Part shown: positions 51,145 to 59,586 of the stretch, piece after piece
How the letters are laid out: every line of letters starts with the position of its first letter
Position numbering within the stretch: position 1 is the first letter of the stretch
Source: an uncultured Clostridia bacterium
GTDB lineage: Bacteria > Bacillota > Clostridia > Oscillospirales > Ruminococcaceae
DNA: 64,000 bases
Assembly: GCA_946567425.1 (NCBI GenBank)
Contig: CAMNXF010000006.1
Span: forward strand, 62,001-126,000
Direction of reading: 5' to 3'
Notes under the pieces: model-generated
What the model was told of the DNA's origin: nothing
Databases searched by the model: none
What the model saw: only the letters and a program-made list of their open reading frames with translations
Made by a program: the position numbers and the translations under genes

Positions 51145-51684
51145 TCAAATGCTCTCCAGAGCGGTCATGAACCCGTTCAGATCGGGAAACTGCTTGACGA
51201 GCTTCTGCATATTCCGCAGCAGAACGGTATACCAATCGTCCTTGGTGCGGACATAGTATTGAGTGATCCTGTCAAGCAGCGCAAGGCAGTCCTGCCGTCT
51301 GTACTGCGATTGCGAGATAAGCGCTATCGAATAAGAAAAACCGATAGTGTCAAAGCTGTACTTGAACGCGGGGTCCGGGTAATAGCCGTCGCAAGCCTTG
51401 AGCAGCACGTCGATAAGTCCCGTTTCGGTCAGCCATTTCTCCATGCGCTTGTACTCGGCGGGAGATATGGGCGCGTGTGAGAACTTTGTCAATTCCTTGC
51501 AGAATTTCCACGCCGTAAGCTTGACGTCGTCGGCCATCTCGACCGCGAAAATTCGCTGTGTCATTTCCTTGTGCATAGCGGCGTGATCCGCGTCGTTTAT
51601 TTGATTATGGATAGGGTCTGCCTTAAACGATTTCAAGTATTCCCGTATTTCCTCCAATGTCGGTACTTTAACTGCTTTTGCCAT
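51145..51684 (-). CDS. Unknown helical protein in the thi operon
   Basis: ATG 51684 with CGGAGG upstream is chosen; the longer frame overlaps the PhzF gene. About 179 residues, mostly helical, ending LLRNMQKLVKQFPDLNGFMTALESI, with WKFCKELTKFSHAPISPAEYKRME in the middle. No metal site or membrane helix. Family not recognised. Confidence 0.7.
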   Translation of the reverse strand: MAKAVKVPTLEEIREYLKSFKADPIHNQINDADHAAMHKEMTQRIFAVEMADDVKLTAWKFCKELTKFSHAPISPAEYKRMEKWLTETGLIDVLLKACDGYYPDPAFKYSFDTIGFSYSIALISQSQYRRQDCLALLDRITQYYVRTKDDWYTVLLRNMQKLVKQFPDLNGFMTALESI

Positions 51685-51709
51685 TTTTAATTCCTCCGTT
51701 TGATCGTCT

Positions 51710-52486
51710 TTATTTTCCGAGAATTTCGGAAACGCCGAACAGGACTGCACTGCCTGATATCTTAACGCGTCCGCCGCAGACCTCCGCGTACAGCACGCCC
51801 GTCCGCTCCGAAGCCTGAAACGCGGTTAACGTATTTTTCCCAAGCCGTTCCGACCAATACGGCGCTATCATACAGTGAGTTGAACCCGTAACGGGGTCCT
51901 CGGGTATACTGAGCTCGGGCGCGAATACTCTCGAAACACAGTCGTACTCCGTTCCCTTTGCGGTCACGGCGATACAAACCCCGTCAAGCTCGCTCATTGC
52001 CTCCATATCGGGCTTTAACCCGAAAATGTCATTCTCGGAGTTAAGGATCATAAGCAGATCTCTGTCAATAAAGGCGGCTGCGGGTCTTACTCCGAGCGCT
52101 TTTTCCATGGTATCCGTGACCTCGACGGGATTAAGGGCGTAACGAGGAAAATCCATAACGAACAAGCCTTTGTCGACCTTAACGCCCATATCTCCCGAAA
52201 GTGTGTGATACTTTATCGTTTTGCAGTTCGGCTCAATAAAATTCGCGATAATGAATGAAGCGCCGAGCGTAGCGTGACCGCAAAAGTCGATCTCGCTTTT
52301 CGGAGTGAACCACCTCAGCCGATAGCCGTCTCCCTCTTTGACCGCGAACGCCGTTTCGGAGAGATTATTTTCCTGTGCTATATTCCGCATAAGCTCGTCG
52401 CTTATCCATTCGTCCATAATGCACACCGCCGCGGGATTGCCCTTAAAAAGTTCGTCTGTGAACGCGTCTGCTATGTATTGCTTCAT
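51710..52486 (-). CDS. PhzF-family isomerase/epimerase-like protein
   Basis: 258 residues of the diaminopimelate-epimerase fold in its PhzF branch: YIADAFTDELFKGNPAAVC, the catalytic-Glu region NNLSETAFAV, RWFTPKSEIDFCGHATLG, and the second half VFAPELSIPEDPVTGSTHCMIAPYWSERLGK. The enzyme class does cofactor-free isomerisation; the substrate in this organism is unknown. 22 bases from the tautomerase gene. Confidence 0.92.
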   Translation of the reverse strand: MKQYIADAFTDELFKGNPAAVCIMDEWISDELMRNIAQENNLSETAFAVKEGDGYRLRWFTPKSEIDFCGHATLGASFIIANFIEPNCKTIKYHTLSGDMGVKVDKGLFVMDFPRYALNPVEVTDTMEKALGVRPAAAFIDRDLLMILNSENDIFGLKPDMEAMSELDGVCIAVTAKGTEYDCVSRVFAPELSIPEDPVTGSTHCMIAPYWSERLGKNTLTAFQASERTGVLYAEVCGGRVKISGSAVLFGVSEILGK

Positions 52487-52507
52487 TTTTCTCCTTTATC
52501 GGTAAAA

Positions 52508-52717
52508 TTATTTATGCTCCCGCATATATTCTGCTTTCACAATATCAATAGTCTTGCCGCCGATACCGAAATTCTTGTCCGGCAATTCCTTGATAGTCAC
52601 CACAAAAAACTCCTGCGGAACTTTCATTATCTCGGAGGAAACCTCTGTCAGCCGCTTTATCAGCTGCTCCTTTTGCTCGTCCGAGAGCGCTCCGCTCTCA
52701 ACTGTAATATACGGCAT
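52508..52717 (-). CDS. 4-oxalocrotonate tautomerase-like protein
   Basis: 69 residues: MPYITVESGALSDEQKEQLIKRLTEVSSEIMKVPQEFFVVTIKEL and DKNFGIGGK. Pro2 of the precursor becomes the catalytic N-terminal proline after Met removal, as in 4-OT/DmpI-type tautomerases; the residue at the usual Arg position is not obvious. Its ATG comes one base after the stop of the broken acetyltransferase gene. Confidence 0.9.
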   Translation of the reverse strand: MPYITVESGALSDEQKEQLIKRLTEVSSEIMKVPQEFFVVTIKELPDKNFGIGGKTIDIVKAEYMREHK

Positions 52718-52718
52718 T

Positions 52719-53041
52719 TCAAGCTCCTTTCAGTTCGACAGACATTATAAACTCCTGTTCGTTTTCGTCGACGACCTCAAACCCGACCTTTTTGTACATC
52801 TTTACGGCATAATTCTCTTTCTGCACCGCCGCCGACGCGCGTTTATAACCTTTATTCGCGAGCAGCTCAAGCATTTTCCGCATAAGCTCCGCGCCTGTGC
52901 CATGTCCTCGGTATTCCTCATAAAGCGAGATCGCAAACGACGGCTTTCCGCGCCCTTGGAAATAAATATCGCCTCATACAGAAAATCCTCAAGCAGCGGA
53001 TATTCCTCGGTGGAGTGATCCGCGCTTGACCTTACGACCAT
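52719..53041 (-). pseudogene. Broken GNAT acetyltransferase
   Basis: From ATG 53041 the frame gives MVVRSSADHSTEEYPLLEDF then LYEAIFISKGAE, a normal start of a GNAT of this type. Within about 25 bases the acetyltransferase sense passes to another frame: PSFAISLYEEYRGHGTGAEL, MRKMLELLANKGYKRAS, QKENYAVKMYKKVGFEV, ending at TGA 52719. The middle of the protein (about 60 residues before the PSFAISL strand) is missing, so an internal deletion with frameshift destroyed it. The uninterrupted 79-codon frame alone makes no sense. Confidence 0.75.
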
Positions 53042-53826
53042 AATTTGTAAAAATGGTGCACGGGGCTGTGTCCTTTGCCAACCGTATAGGAATTTTCGAT
53101 AGCCTCGGTAACGTACTCCTTTGCATGCCGAACGGCGTTTTTAAGGTCGTTCCCGAGCGCCAGATTTGCGGCTATCGCCGAGGACAGCGTGCAGCCCGTT
53201 CCGTGCGTGTTCGGCGAATTTACGCGCTTTGCGGAAAATTTAACGTATTCCTTGCCGTCGAACAGCATATCCGTTGAGTTTTCCCCGTCGATATCACCAC
53301 CCTTGACAAGCACGGCTTTTGCGCCGTATTCGCAAAGGATCCGCGCCGATTCCTCCATGTCGGGAACGCCGTCGATATAACCGCCGAGGAACGTTTCCGT
53401 TTCTACGATATTCGGCGTTATCAAATCGGCAAGTGGGAACAGGTGCTCAATAAACGCACCCGCAACGTTGTTTTCGCTGAGCGCGTCACCGCTTGTGGCG
53501 ATCATCACGGGGTCGCAGACAATAAATTTCGGCTTGTATTTTTGCAGCTTCGCGGCGACTGCGCGTATTATTCCCGAGGTAGGGAGCATACCGAGCTTTA
53601 CGCTGTCAATCTCGATATCCTCAAACACCGCGTCGATCTGCGCTTCGATCTCCTCCACGGGAACGTTATGCACCGAAATAACGCGGCTCGTGTTCTCCGC
53701 GACCACCGAGGTGATAACGCTCGCGCCATAACAGCCGAACGCCGAAAAGGTCTTTAAGTCCGCCTGTATCCCCGCGCCGCCCGAGCAGTCCGAGCCCGCG
53801 ATCGTAAGGCACTTTTTAACGCTCAT
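53032..53826 (-). CDS. thiD: Hydroxymethylpyrimidine/phosphomethylpyrimidine kinase
   Basis: ThiD phosphorylates HMP and HMP-P to HMP-PP. Ribokinase-fold marks: LTIAGSDCSGGAGIQADLKTF at the N-terminus, GCYGASVITSVVAENT, KLGMLPTSGII, VCDPVMIATSGDAL, LITPNIVETETFLGG, and the anion-hole NTHGTGCTLSSAIAANLALG with the catalytic Asp region. 264 residues fits. It is the first gene after a TPP riboswitch and overlaps the next (broken) gene by 10 bases. Confidence 0.96.
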   Translation of the reverse strand: MSVKKCLTIAGSDCSGGAGIQADLKTFSAFGCYGASVITSVVAENTSRVISVHNVPVEEIEAQIDAVFEDIEIDSVKLGMLPTSGIIRAVAAKLQKYKPKFIVCDPVMIATSGDALSENNVAGAFIEHLFPLADLITPNIVETETFLGGYIDGVPDMEESARILCEYGAKAVLVKGGDIDGENSTDMLFDGKEYVKFSAKRVNSPNTHGTGCTLSSAIAANLALGNDLKNAVRHAKEYVTEAIENSYTVGKGHSPVHHFYKLWS

Positions 53827-53850
53827 AAAAACACTCCTTAAAATAAGAAC

Positions 53851-53870
53851 GCCCCTCGCGGCGAGGGGCG
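53851..53870 (-). terminator. Terminator stem of the TPP riboswitch
   Basis: GCCCCTCGC (53851-53859) pairs with GCGAGGGGC (53861-53869) on either strand; on the minus strand TTCTTATTTT follows. It lies between the aptamer and thiD and is the expression platform. Confidence 0.75.
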
Positions 53871-53883
53871 AAAAATTTCATTT

Positions 53884-53962
53884 CCGCTTTCCCTACGACG
53901 GTATTGACCGACAGGTTCAAAGGGTTGGACAGCGTCCTCTCAACTCCCATGGAGTACCCCCA
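53884..53962 (-). promoter_or_regulatory. TPP riboswitch (THI box)
   Basis: Read on the minus strand it has GGGGGTACTCC, then GAGTTGAGAGGA, ACCCTTTGAACCTG and GTCGTAGGGAAAGCGG, which are the conserved helices and loops of the thiamine pyrophosphate aptamer. With TPP bound, the terminator stem next to it should form and shut off the operon. This puts not only thiD and thiC but every gene between under thiamine control. Confidence 0.95.
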
Positions 53963-53971
53963 GCAATATAT

Positions 53972-54000
53972 ATTCTACCACTTTTTTTTGTGAATGTCAA
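53972..54000 (-). promoter_or_regulatory. Sigma-A promoter of the thi operon
   Basis: On the minus strand TTGACA (54000-53995), 17 bases, TAGAAT (53977-53972), directly before the riboswitch. Confidence 0.8.
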
Positions 54001-54074
54001 GAGATTATTGATATAAACTTATAATTAAACGCCGTGCTTGGCTTATTGTTTTCTCTGTTGTCACCTGTGGTTTC

Positions 54075-54134
54075 GTTTCTTTTGATTTTTGTGTTGACGC
54101 ACACGGGGTGAGAGGACATAAAGAAAAAAGAAAC
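54075..54134 (+). repeat. Palindromic element, copy 2
   Basis: GTTTCTTTT (54075-54083) and AAAAGAAAC (54126-54134) enclose GTGTTGACGCACACGGGGTG and the following AGAGGA (54091-54116). This core matches the core of the element at 37273-37336 at most positions, with the same AT-rich arms. The arms here are less perfect. Confidence 0.6.
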
Positions 54135-54160
54135 ATAAAAATATTTTCTCAGAAAATCCC

Positions 54161-54189
54161 TTGACAAACAGTAAAAAAAGTGTCATAAT
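54161..54189 (+). promoter_or_regulatory. Sigma-A promoter for the SGNH lipoprotein gene
   Basis: TTGACA (54161-54166), 17 bases, CATAAT (54184-54189); start at 54239. Confidence 0.75.
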
Positions 54190-54238
54190 ATTAATTGGTT
54201 TTCCATTAACGCAGTATATTTTTAAAGGAGAAATTTGT

Positions 54239-55597
54239 ATGAAGAAAATTTCCGCTATAGCGCTGTGTGCAGCGCTTATGTTTACTATGACCGCTTGCGG
54301 CGGCACGAGTAATTCTGGCGAGAGCTCCGAAAGCAGTTCGGGAAGTCAGAGTACCGCTGATAACAGCACGAGCACAGACAGCAGCTCGGGAACTTCTTCC
54401 GACGATAATAGCACTTCCGATAACAAAAGCACCGAGAACAGTTCGAGCACGCCCGAGATCGAGGAGGTTGCATATACGCTCGGCGGCGAGCTTACTCCTA
54501 CAATGATCGCCAATTCGCGTTACAACGTCGGAAATCGGGTGCGTCTCGCAAACGTTATTAAAAAGCTGCAGGCGGGCGAGGACGTAACGGTCGCTTATCT
54601 CGGCGGCTCAATAACACAGGGCACTTCCGCGGGCAACGATCTGTGCTACGCGCGGCTTACCACAAACTGGCTTCAGGAGAAATTCCCCGACGCGAAGATC
54701 ACATATGTAAACGCGGGTATAGGCGCTACGGGTTCGTATATAGGCGTTCACCGCGCGGATAACGATGTGCTTTCCAAGAACCCCGATCTCATTTTCATCG
54801 ACTTCTCGGTAAACGACACCACCGAGCGCACCGAGATAAACAAGGAAACCTACGCGAGCCTGTTGAGAAAGCTGTGGAACTATTCGACAAATCCCGCGAT
54901 CGTTACTATCGCGATGACGCAGGATAACGGCACGAGCTTTATTGAATACCACGGTGAGGTCGTAAAGAAGTTCGATATTCCGATGATATCCTACAAGGAC
55001 GCGATCCTTGATATTATCGACAAGGGCTATATCAAGTGGACGGATATTTCGGACGACAACATCCACCCGAACGTTCCCGGACACGCGCTGCTTACTGATC
55101 TTATAACCAATTATCTCCAGTCTGTAATTGACGATCTGGACAATATATCGGGCGAGGAGAGCGATTTTGCTTCGGTTACCGATATCGGAAACACCTATGT
55201 TGACGCAAAGCTGCTTATGAGCGGAAGCGTCGAGCCGACAAAACTCGGAGTATTTACGGCAACTACAACAAATTTCGGAAACTTTCAGAATCCATGGCTC
55301 GTGAGATCGACCGACGGGCAGTTCGGAGACGACGCGGGTATTGAGTTCGAGTTTGAAGGAACAAATGTTGGCATTCTTTACGGCAAACTCACCTCCAACA
55401 GCTGCCTTGCCGACGTTGCCATAGACGGCGAGGTGGTAAGCACAATTAACCCTGCGTTCCCGGGCGGCTGGGGCAATTATGTCGAGTTCGAGCAGATTGC
55501 CACAGGGCTTTCCGAGGGCAAGCATACCATAACAATTACGCCGAAATCGCAGGACGGTCCCGCAATGTTCTACCTTTCCGCTATCGCTGTCAGCTGA
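54239..55597 (+). CDS. SGNH/GDSL-hydrolase lipoprotein with C-terminal beta domain
   Basis: ATG 54239 follows AAAGGAG. A lipoprotein signal ends in TMTACGG (lipobox). A Ser-rich linker of about 60 residues follows, then an SGNH esterase domain: AYLGGSITQGTSAG (block I, catalytic Ser), NAGIGATGS (Gly block II), FIDFSVNDTTE (Asn block III) and DNIHPNVPGHALL (Asp-x-x-His block V). From about residue 330 a beta-sandwich (GIEFEFEGTNVGILYGK) suits carbohydrate binding. It most likely removes acetyl groups from plant polysaccharides at the cell surface. Single gene. Confidence 0.9.
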   Translation: MKKISAIALCAALMFTMTACGGTSNSGESSESSSGSQSTADNSTSTDSSSGTSSDDNSTSDNKSTENSSSTPEIEEVAYTLGGELTPTMIANSRYNVGNRVRLANVIKKLQAGEDVTVAYLGGSITQGTSAGNDLCYARLTTNWLQEKFPDAKITYVNAGIGATGSYIGVHRADNDVLSKNPDLIFIDFSVNDTTERTEINKETYASLLRKLWNYSTNPAIVTIAMTQDNGTSFIEYHGEVVKKFDIPMISYKDAILDIIDKGYIKWTDISDDNIHPNVPGHALLTDLITNYLQSVIDDLDNISGEESDFASVTDIGNTYVDAKLLMSGSVEPTKLGVFTATTTNFGNFQNPWLVRSTDGQFGDDAGIEFEFEGTNVGILYGKLTSNSCLADVAIDGEVVSTINPAFPGGWGNYVEFEQIATGLSEGKHTITITPKSQDGPAMFYLSAIAVS

Positions 55598-55665
55598 TTT
55601 TTTTCAATAAACCACGCCGCTGCTAGTGTGATGTCTTAAACGGTCACTGCAGCCTGACAGAAATT

Positions 55666-55687
55666 CGCCCCCGAACTATCGGGGGCG
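55666..55687. terminator. Terminator after the SGNH gene
   Basis: CGCCCCCGA (55666-55674), ACTA, TCGGGGGCG (55679-55687), TTTTTGTT. Confidence 0.9.
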
Positions 55688-55711
55688 TTTTTGTTGGGAT
55701 TGCTAGATGCC

Positions 55712-56614
55712 TCAGGCATTAGGAGGCGTTTTTGGGGTCTGCGGTTCGCGTATTATCCTTTTCTCCATATCGTTTATCGCGCGTTCGTAAAGCTCCGTCC
55801 AGTTGTTGTTCTCCACAGTCATGGGAACGACCTCGGCGTTCATAAGCCGCAGCAGATCGAGCTTTGCATTGTTGCTCGCGTCGGGCGGGTTAAGCTCATA
55901 AAAAACCGTGCTGCCCGTACCCGCCCGCTTTTTTCGGTTAAGCAGCCACCACATATCGCTCTCCGCGAACCCGAAACCGAACCCGAGTATATACACGTCT
56001 CCGAGAATAAACGCGTCCGTCCAGCTTAAAATTTTGAACGGCTTTACGGCAGAATAGCGTCGGTCATGTTCCAGCATTTTCCCGAGCAGCCGTCCGTAAT
56101 AATAATGCCCCAGCACCATTGAATCGGGCTTCCGTGCTTCGCCGTGAATATGCCAGATCTTCCGCTCGCCGTCAAATTCCACGCGGTTATAGGTATGCAG
56201 CATAAGACTTGCCTCGCAGCGTCTTGCTGCGGAGGTGTGGCGCTGTATTCTTTTCAGCGCGTTTTCGTTGATCTTATCCTCGCCGAGCGCGGCGGTTTCC
56301 AGTTCGTAGCTGTAGTTTGTCGTCAATATGTGATCGAAGCGTATCGAAAGCAGCCGCCTTAACAGCTCAAGCTGCTTTTCGGGCTTTTTAGTTCCGAGGT
56401 TGCCGAGGTCGTTCATTTTTCGCTCGAGAGCCTTGTCGACATTATCCTCCGTTACCAGAACGGCCTTGAGAGTTTCCGGGCAATGAAATTTCCCAAGGTC
56501 GTATTTGTTGGCGCGGCAGTCGATAGAGTTCAGCAGCATATCCCAAGAATCGCTGTTGAACGCTCTGTTTATGCCGTTCCCCAACAGAAGCACCTGCAGT
56601 TTGCTGTTTTTCAT
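55712..56614 (-). CDS. SIR2-like domain protein
   Basis: 300 residues, soluble. NAD-pocket marks of the SIR2_2-type family: LLLGNGINRAF near the start, DHILTTNYSYELE, IWHIHGEARKPDSMVLGHYYYG and VYILGFGFGFAESDMWWLL. Proteins of this kind are NAD-degrading effectors in several phage-defence systems, but stand-alone ones of unknown role are also common. ATG 56614 (GGGGTGAG upstream) is chosen over the longer frame. Neighbours (SGNH esterase, AraC regulator) offer no obvious partner gene. Confidence 0.8.
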   Translation of the reverse strand: MKNSKLQVLLLGNGINRAFNSDSWDMLLNSIDCRANKYDLGKFHCPETLKAVLVTEDNVDKALERKMNDLGNLGTKKPEKQLELLRRLLSIRFDHILTTNYSYELETAALGEDKINENALKRIQRHTSAARRCEASLMLHTYNRVEFDGERKIWHIHGEARKPDSMVLGHYYYGRLLGKMLEHDRRYSAVKPFKILSWTDAFILGDVYILGFGFGFAESDMWWLLNRKKRAGTGSTVFYELNPPDASNNAKLDLLRLMNAEVVPMTVENNNWTELYERAINDMEKRIIREPQTPKTPPNA

Positions 56615-56717
56615 TTCACTCACCCCTTTGTTAGATATTACCACAACGCGGTGCTGTTGTCAAGCAAAGCGAAAATGACGGCGTTCGCCCAAAGGCATGG
56701 AAAAATGCCGAATGTTA

Positions 56718-57497
56718 TTATTCGCCGTCGGTTTTTTCATCGTCCGCCGTTTTTTTGTGCTGCATTTTCATTGCGTAATTTTTCGGGGAGCAGCCGAAAT
56801 TCTTTTTGAACACCCGAGAAAAATACAGCGGCTCGGCAAACCCGCAGACATAGGCTATCTGAGAGATATTCTGCTCGTCGCCGCCCGTGGTGACAAGCAG
56901 CTTTTCCGCCATCTGCATTCGCAGACTTACAAGGTAGTTGTGCGGGGTCATGCCCATTTCGCTCTTGAACAGCTTTCTCAGATAGTCGTAGCTGAACGGG
57001 ATAGTTTTCAAATAAGTGTCAAGCTCGTAGTCGCAGTCGGTGAAATTCTGCATAATGTTGCTCTTTATCGCGCCGATAACGTTGCGCAGCGGCTTTGTGC
57101 TCTGGAACGCGATAACGTAGTTCACGATGAGATTTCCAAACGCCGCGATAATAAGCTGCTTGTTGTTTATCTTACTGTTGAAGTAGTAGAACGCGTCGTT
57201 GAACGCGGTCAGAATGTGGTTGTCGCTGTCGTCGGAAATAACTATCGGCGTCTTGAACGGCAGAGTGGCGTCCGTGATGTTCATGTGAACGTTTGTGAAG
57301 CCCTGTTCGCTGTTGTTCGTGTGCGGGATCTCGGGCGGGATAATAACGATATCTCCCACGTTGTATTTCATTGAGGAATCGTTGAACACGAATTCCCCGC
57401 AACCGCCCGTACAGTAGATTAGCTCCCAGTTTTCGTGGGAGTGAAGATGCATTGAAAAGGTGATCAGATTTTTGCCAACGTATGTGATATTGTTCAT
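56718..57497 (-). CDS. AraC-family regulator with cupin-like sensor
   Basis: 259 residues. The N-terminal cupin (residues 10-90; HLHSHENWELIYCTGGCGEFVF, VGDIVIIPPEIPHTNN) usually binds a sugar. The C-terminal AraC domain has LKTIPFSYDYLRKLFKSEMGMTPHNYLVSLRMQMAEKLL and ISQIAYVCGFAEPLYFSRVFKKNFGCSPKNYA. It lies beside the pectinesterase gene, which it may control. Transcribed leftward as a single gene. Confidence 0.92.
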   Translation of the reverse strand: MNNITYVGKNLITFSMHLHSHENWELIYCTGGCGEFVFNDSSMKYNVGDIVIIPPEIPHTNNSEQGFTNVHMNITDATLPFKTPIVISDDSDNHILTAFNDAFYYFNSKINNKQLIIAAFGNLIVNYVIAFQSTKPLRNVIGAIKSNIMQNFTDCDYELDTYLKTIPFSYDYLRKLFKSEMGMTPHNYLVSLRMQMAEKLLVTTGGDEQNISQIAYVCGFAEPLYFSRVFKKNFGCSPKNYAMKMQHKKTADDEKTDGE

Positions 57498-57659
57498 AAA
57501 TAACCGCCTTTCTCCTGTAAACTTGTTACATTCCCGGGATAGTAATATATCCTAATTATTAACGGTGGAATTTGTTGCTTCTCAACAATTTTATTAAAAA
57601 CCGGTTGAAAAATGAAATGTTATATGATATAATCCAAATTAGTGAAAAGGATTACATCG

Positions 57660-58571
57660 TCAGCGCCCGGCAAAAAAATTCAGCAGGGCGTCTTTTTTGG
57701 AAGATGAAAGCTCCGTGCTCCACGGCACTCTGCCGCTACGGTCCGAGCCGAACTCCGAAAAACGCGCGGTCTTGTCGCGGTCGGTGTCGTTCCATTTGTC
57801 GAAGCCCTCCGACGCGATATGAGTGTCATAGGTGCAGTCGATAAAGGACGCTTTTCCATAATCGCGCCACGGTCTGGCAAGAAATACCGAGCCGTCGGCG
57901 GTGCGCTCGTCGCGGGTGAAGCGGCAGCGGTCAAACACGAAGCCGATTTCCTGTTCCAAAGCGTGGGCGGGTGCGGCAACATAACCGTGACCTCTTACCT
58001 CGTACAGCGATCTTATCTCGCAGTTCTCGAACAGTGCGTCGGCGCAGCCAAAGATAAAGTCTACGGTGCCCGCTATATAGCAGCGGCGGAAGATCTGCCG
58101 CGTGTATCCCTCAGCGCGGAGCTCGTCCTTGAGAAAACCGTCGTACCTTGTTATAAGGTCGGGCGGCAGCGGACCGCAGAATATCGTGTCTTGAGTGGAG
58201 ACGAAACGGCAGTCCTCGGCGGTGAAATCGTCCGCGTATACGGTAAGCGCGACCTCCTGCCCCTTATCCTCGGGTCTCAGCGAGTCGTTCTCGACCGTGA
58301 GATGCTTGAAGCTTACATGCGGCGCGGTAACGGCAGCGGTGTAGGTGCGGAAAGTATTGTACTCCTTGCCGTCCTCGTGAATTTTGTTGGCGTAGTCGTC
58401 ATAGACGATAACGGTTTTGTCGGCACCTGCTCCGACCAGTTCCAGATACGGCACTCCTATCTCAAGCTTGAGGCGGAAAACGCCCTCCGTTAAATTTATG
58501 CGGGTGTGCGGTTTCGCAGTGCGGATCATCTTTTCAAGTTCAGCGGAAGACGCGGCTGTTATTTCTTTCAC
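57660..58571 (-). CDS. Pectinesterase (CE8), no signal peptide
   Basis: A right-handed beta-helix pectin methylesterase: DFTAEDCRFVSTQDTIF (catalytic Gln/Asp region), GTVDFIFGCADALFENCEI (nucleophile Asp) and VFLARPWRDYGKASFIDC (Arg and Trp of the active site). 303 residues covers the catalytic domain alone. No signal peptide is visible, so it should act in the cytoplasm on imported methylated oligogalacturonides. It is divergent from the sugar-import genes that follow, which suggests one pectin- or oligosaccharide-use locus. Confidence 0.93.
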   Translation of the reverse strand: MKEITAASSAELEKMIRTAKPHTRINLTEGVFRLKLEIGVPYLELVGAGADKTVIVYDDYANKIHEDGKEYNTFRTYTAAVTAPHVSFKHLTVENDSLRPEDKGQEVALTVYADDFTAEDCRFVSTQDTIFCGPLPPDLITRYDGFLKDELRAEGYTRQIFRRCYIAGTVDFIFGCADALFENCEIRSLYEVRGHGYVAAPAHALEQEIGFVFDRCRFTRDERTADGSVFLARPWRDYGKASFIDCTYDTHIASEGFDKWNDTDRDKTARFSEFGSDRSGRVPWSTELSSSKKDALLNFFAGR

Positions 58572-58799
58572 AATGTTAACCCCCTTTTATGACCGAAAAA
58601 GTAATGTTTTCCTCTGATTTTGATTATACTATGTTATGAGGTCTTTTTTCAATAAGTATTAACAAAATTTGTTGAAATCAGACAAATAACGCGTTGTTTT
58701 TTGTAAAATATTGTCAAATATTGTTGAAACAAAGAACAAATCAGAAATTCAAAAAAATGACGAATGTCCGAAATGTGCATAAATAGTCTTGTATTTTCA

Positions 58800-58829
58800 T
58801 TGTACTTTTTGGTTTATTTAGGTTAAAAT
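58800..58829 (+). promoter_or_regulatory. Probable promoter for the sugar-import genes
   Basis: TTGTAC (58800-58805), 18 bases, TAAAAT (58824-58829), 85 bases ahead of the first gene. The remainder of the 340-base gap is AT-rich with several TTGTTGAAA-like copies (about 58668, 58716), which could be regulator sites. Confidence 0.45.
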
Positions 58830-58913
58830 AGTTTGTAGATAACAGACAAAAAGTTGTAACTTTCAGGAATATTGTTTGTTATTTTGTCGCAAGCGGAAGG
58901 AAGCGTGTAACGG

Positions 58914-59534
58914 ATGAATAAAATATCCTTCGGGCAATACAGGGCGATCGACCTCGGAATAATGGCGGTTATACTGTTTGCCGTGGAAACGCTTATCGCA
59001 AAGGCGGCGGGAACGTGGTTTCAGGGTCAGATGTATATGCTGTCACCCACGATAGCGATAGTGTGCATAGTTATGATGCGTTGGGGCGGATTTGCCGCGA
59101 TACACGCACTTGTCGGCGGGTTGGCGTACTGTATAGCGTTGGGAGCGTCCGGGCAGCAGTTCGCGATATATTGTGTCGGAAATCTGTTCGCGCTCGTTTC
59201 GCTACTGCTTATAAAGAAGTTCGGCAAGCAGAAGATCAAGGACGGCGTTTTGCTTTCGATAGTGTTCACGGCGGTCGCGTTCGCGGCGGTGCAAATCGGA
59301 AGATGGTTGGTCAGTCTGATATTCGGAGGAACGCCTGACGCGCTGCTTCGCTTTATAACGACAGATTCGCTCACACTCGCTTTTTCGGTGCTTGTGGTGC
59401 TGATATCGCGCAGAGTGGACGGTTTATTTGAGGATCAGAAATCGTACCTCATACGGACGGCTGAGGAAAGACGGCGCGCGGAACTCGCAAAACTTACCGA
59501 CGAGCCGAACAGCGATCCCGATAATTACGAATAA
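58914..59534 (+). CDS. Membrane protein at the head of the sugar ABC operon
   Basis: 206 residues with about six membrane spans (GIMAVILFAVETLIA, AIVCIVMMRWGGFAAIHALVGGLAYCIA and others) and a charged C-tail (RTAEERRRAELAKL). The GGFAAIHALVGGLAYC-type stretch recalls ECF S-components, but a substrate cannot be named. It is 52 bases before the permease genes and probably co-transcribed. Confidence 0.7.
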   Translation: MNKISFGQYRAIDLGIMAVILFAVETLIAKAAGTWFQGQMYMLSPTIAIVCIVMMRWGGFAAIHALVGGLAYCIALGASGQQFAIYCVGNLFALVSLLLIKKFGKQKIKDGVLLSIVFTAVAFAAVQIGRWLVSLIFGGTPDALLRFITTDSLTLAFSVLVVLISRRVDGLFEDQKSYLIRTAEERRRAELAKLTDEPNSDPDNYE

Positions 59535-59586
59535 GAAAACTTTATAATATAGCTCGAAAATATCTTAAATTAGGAGGTTTTCAAAG

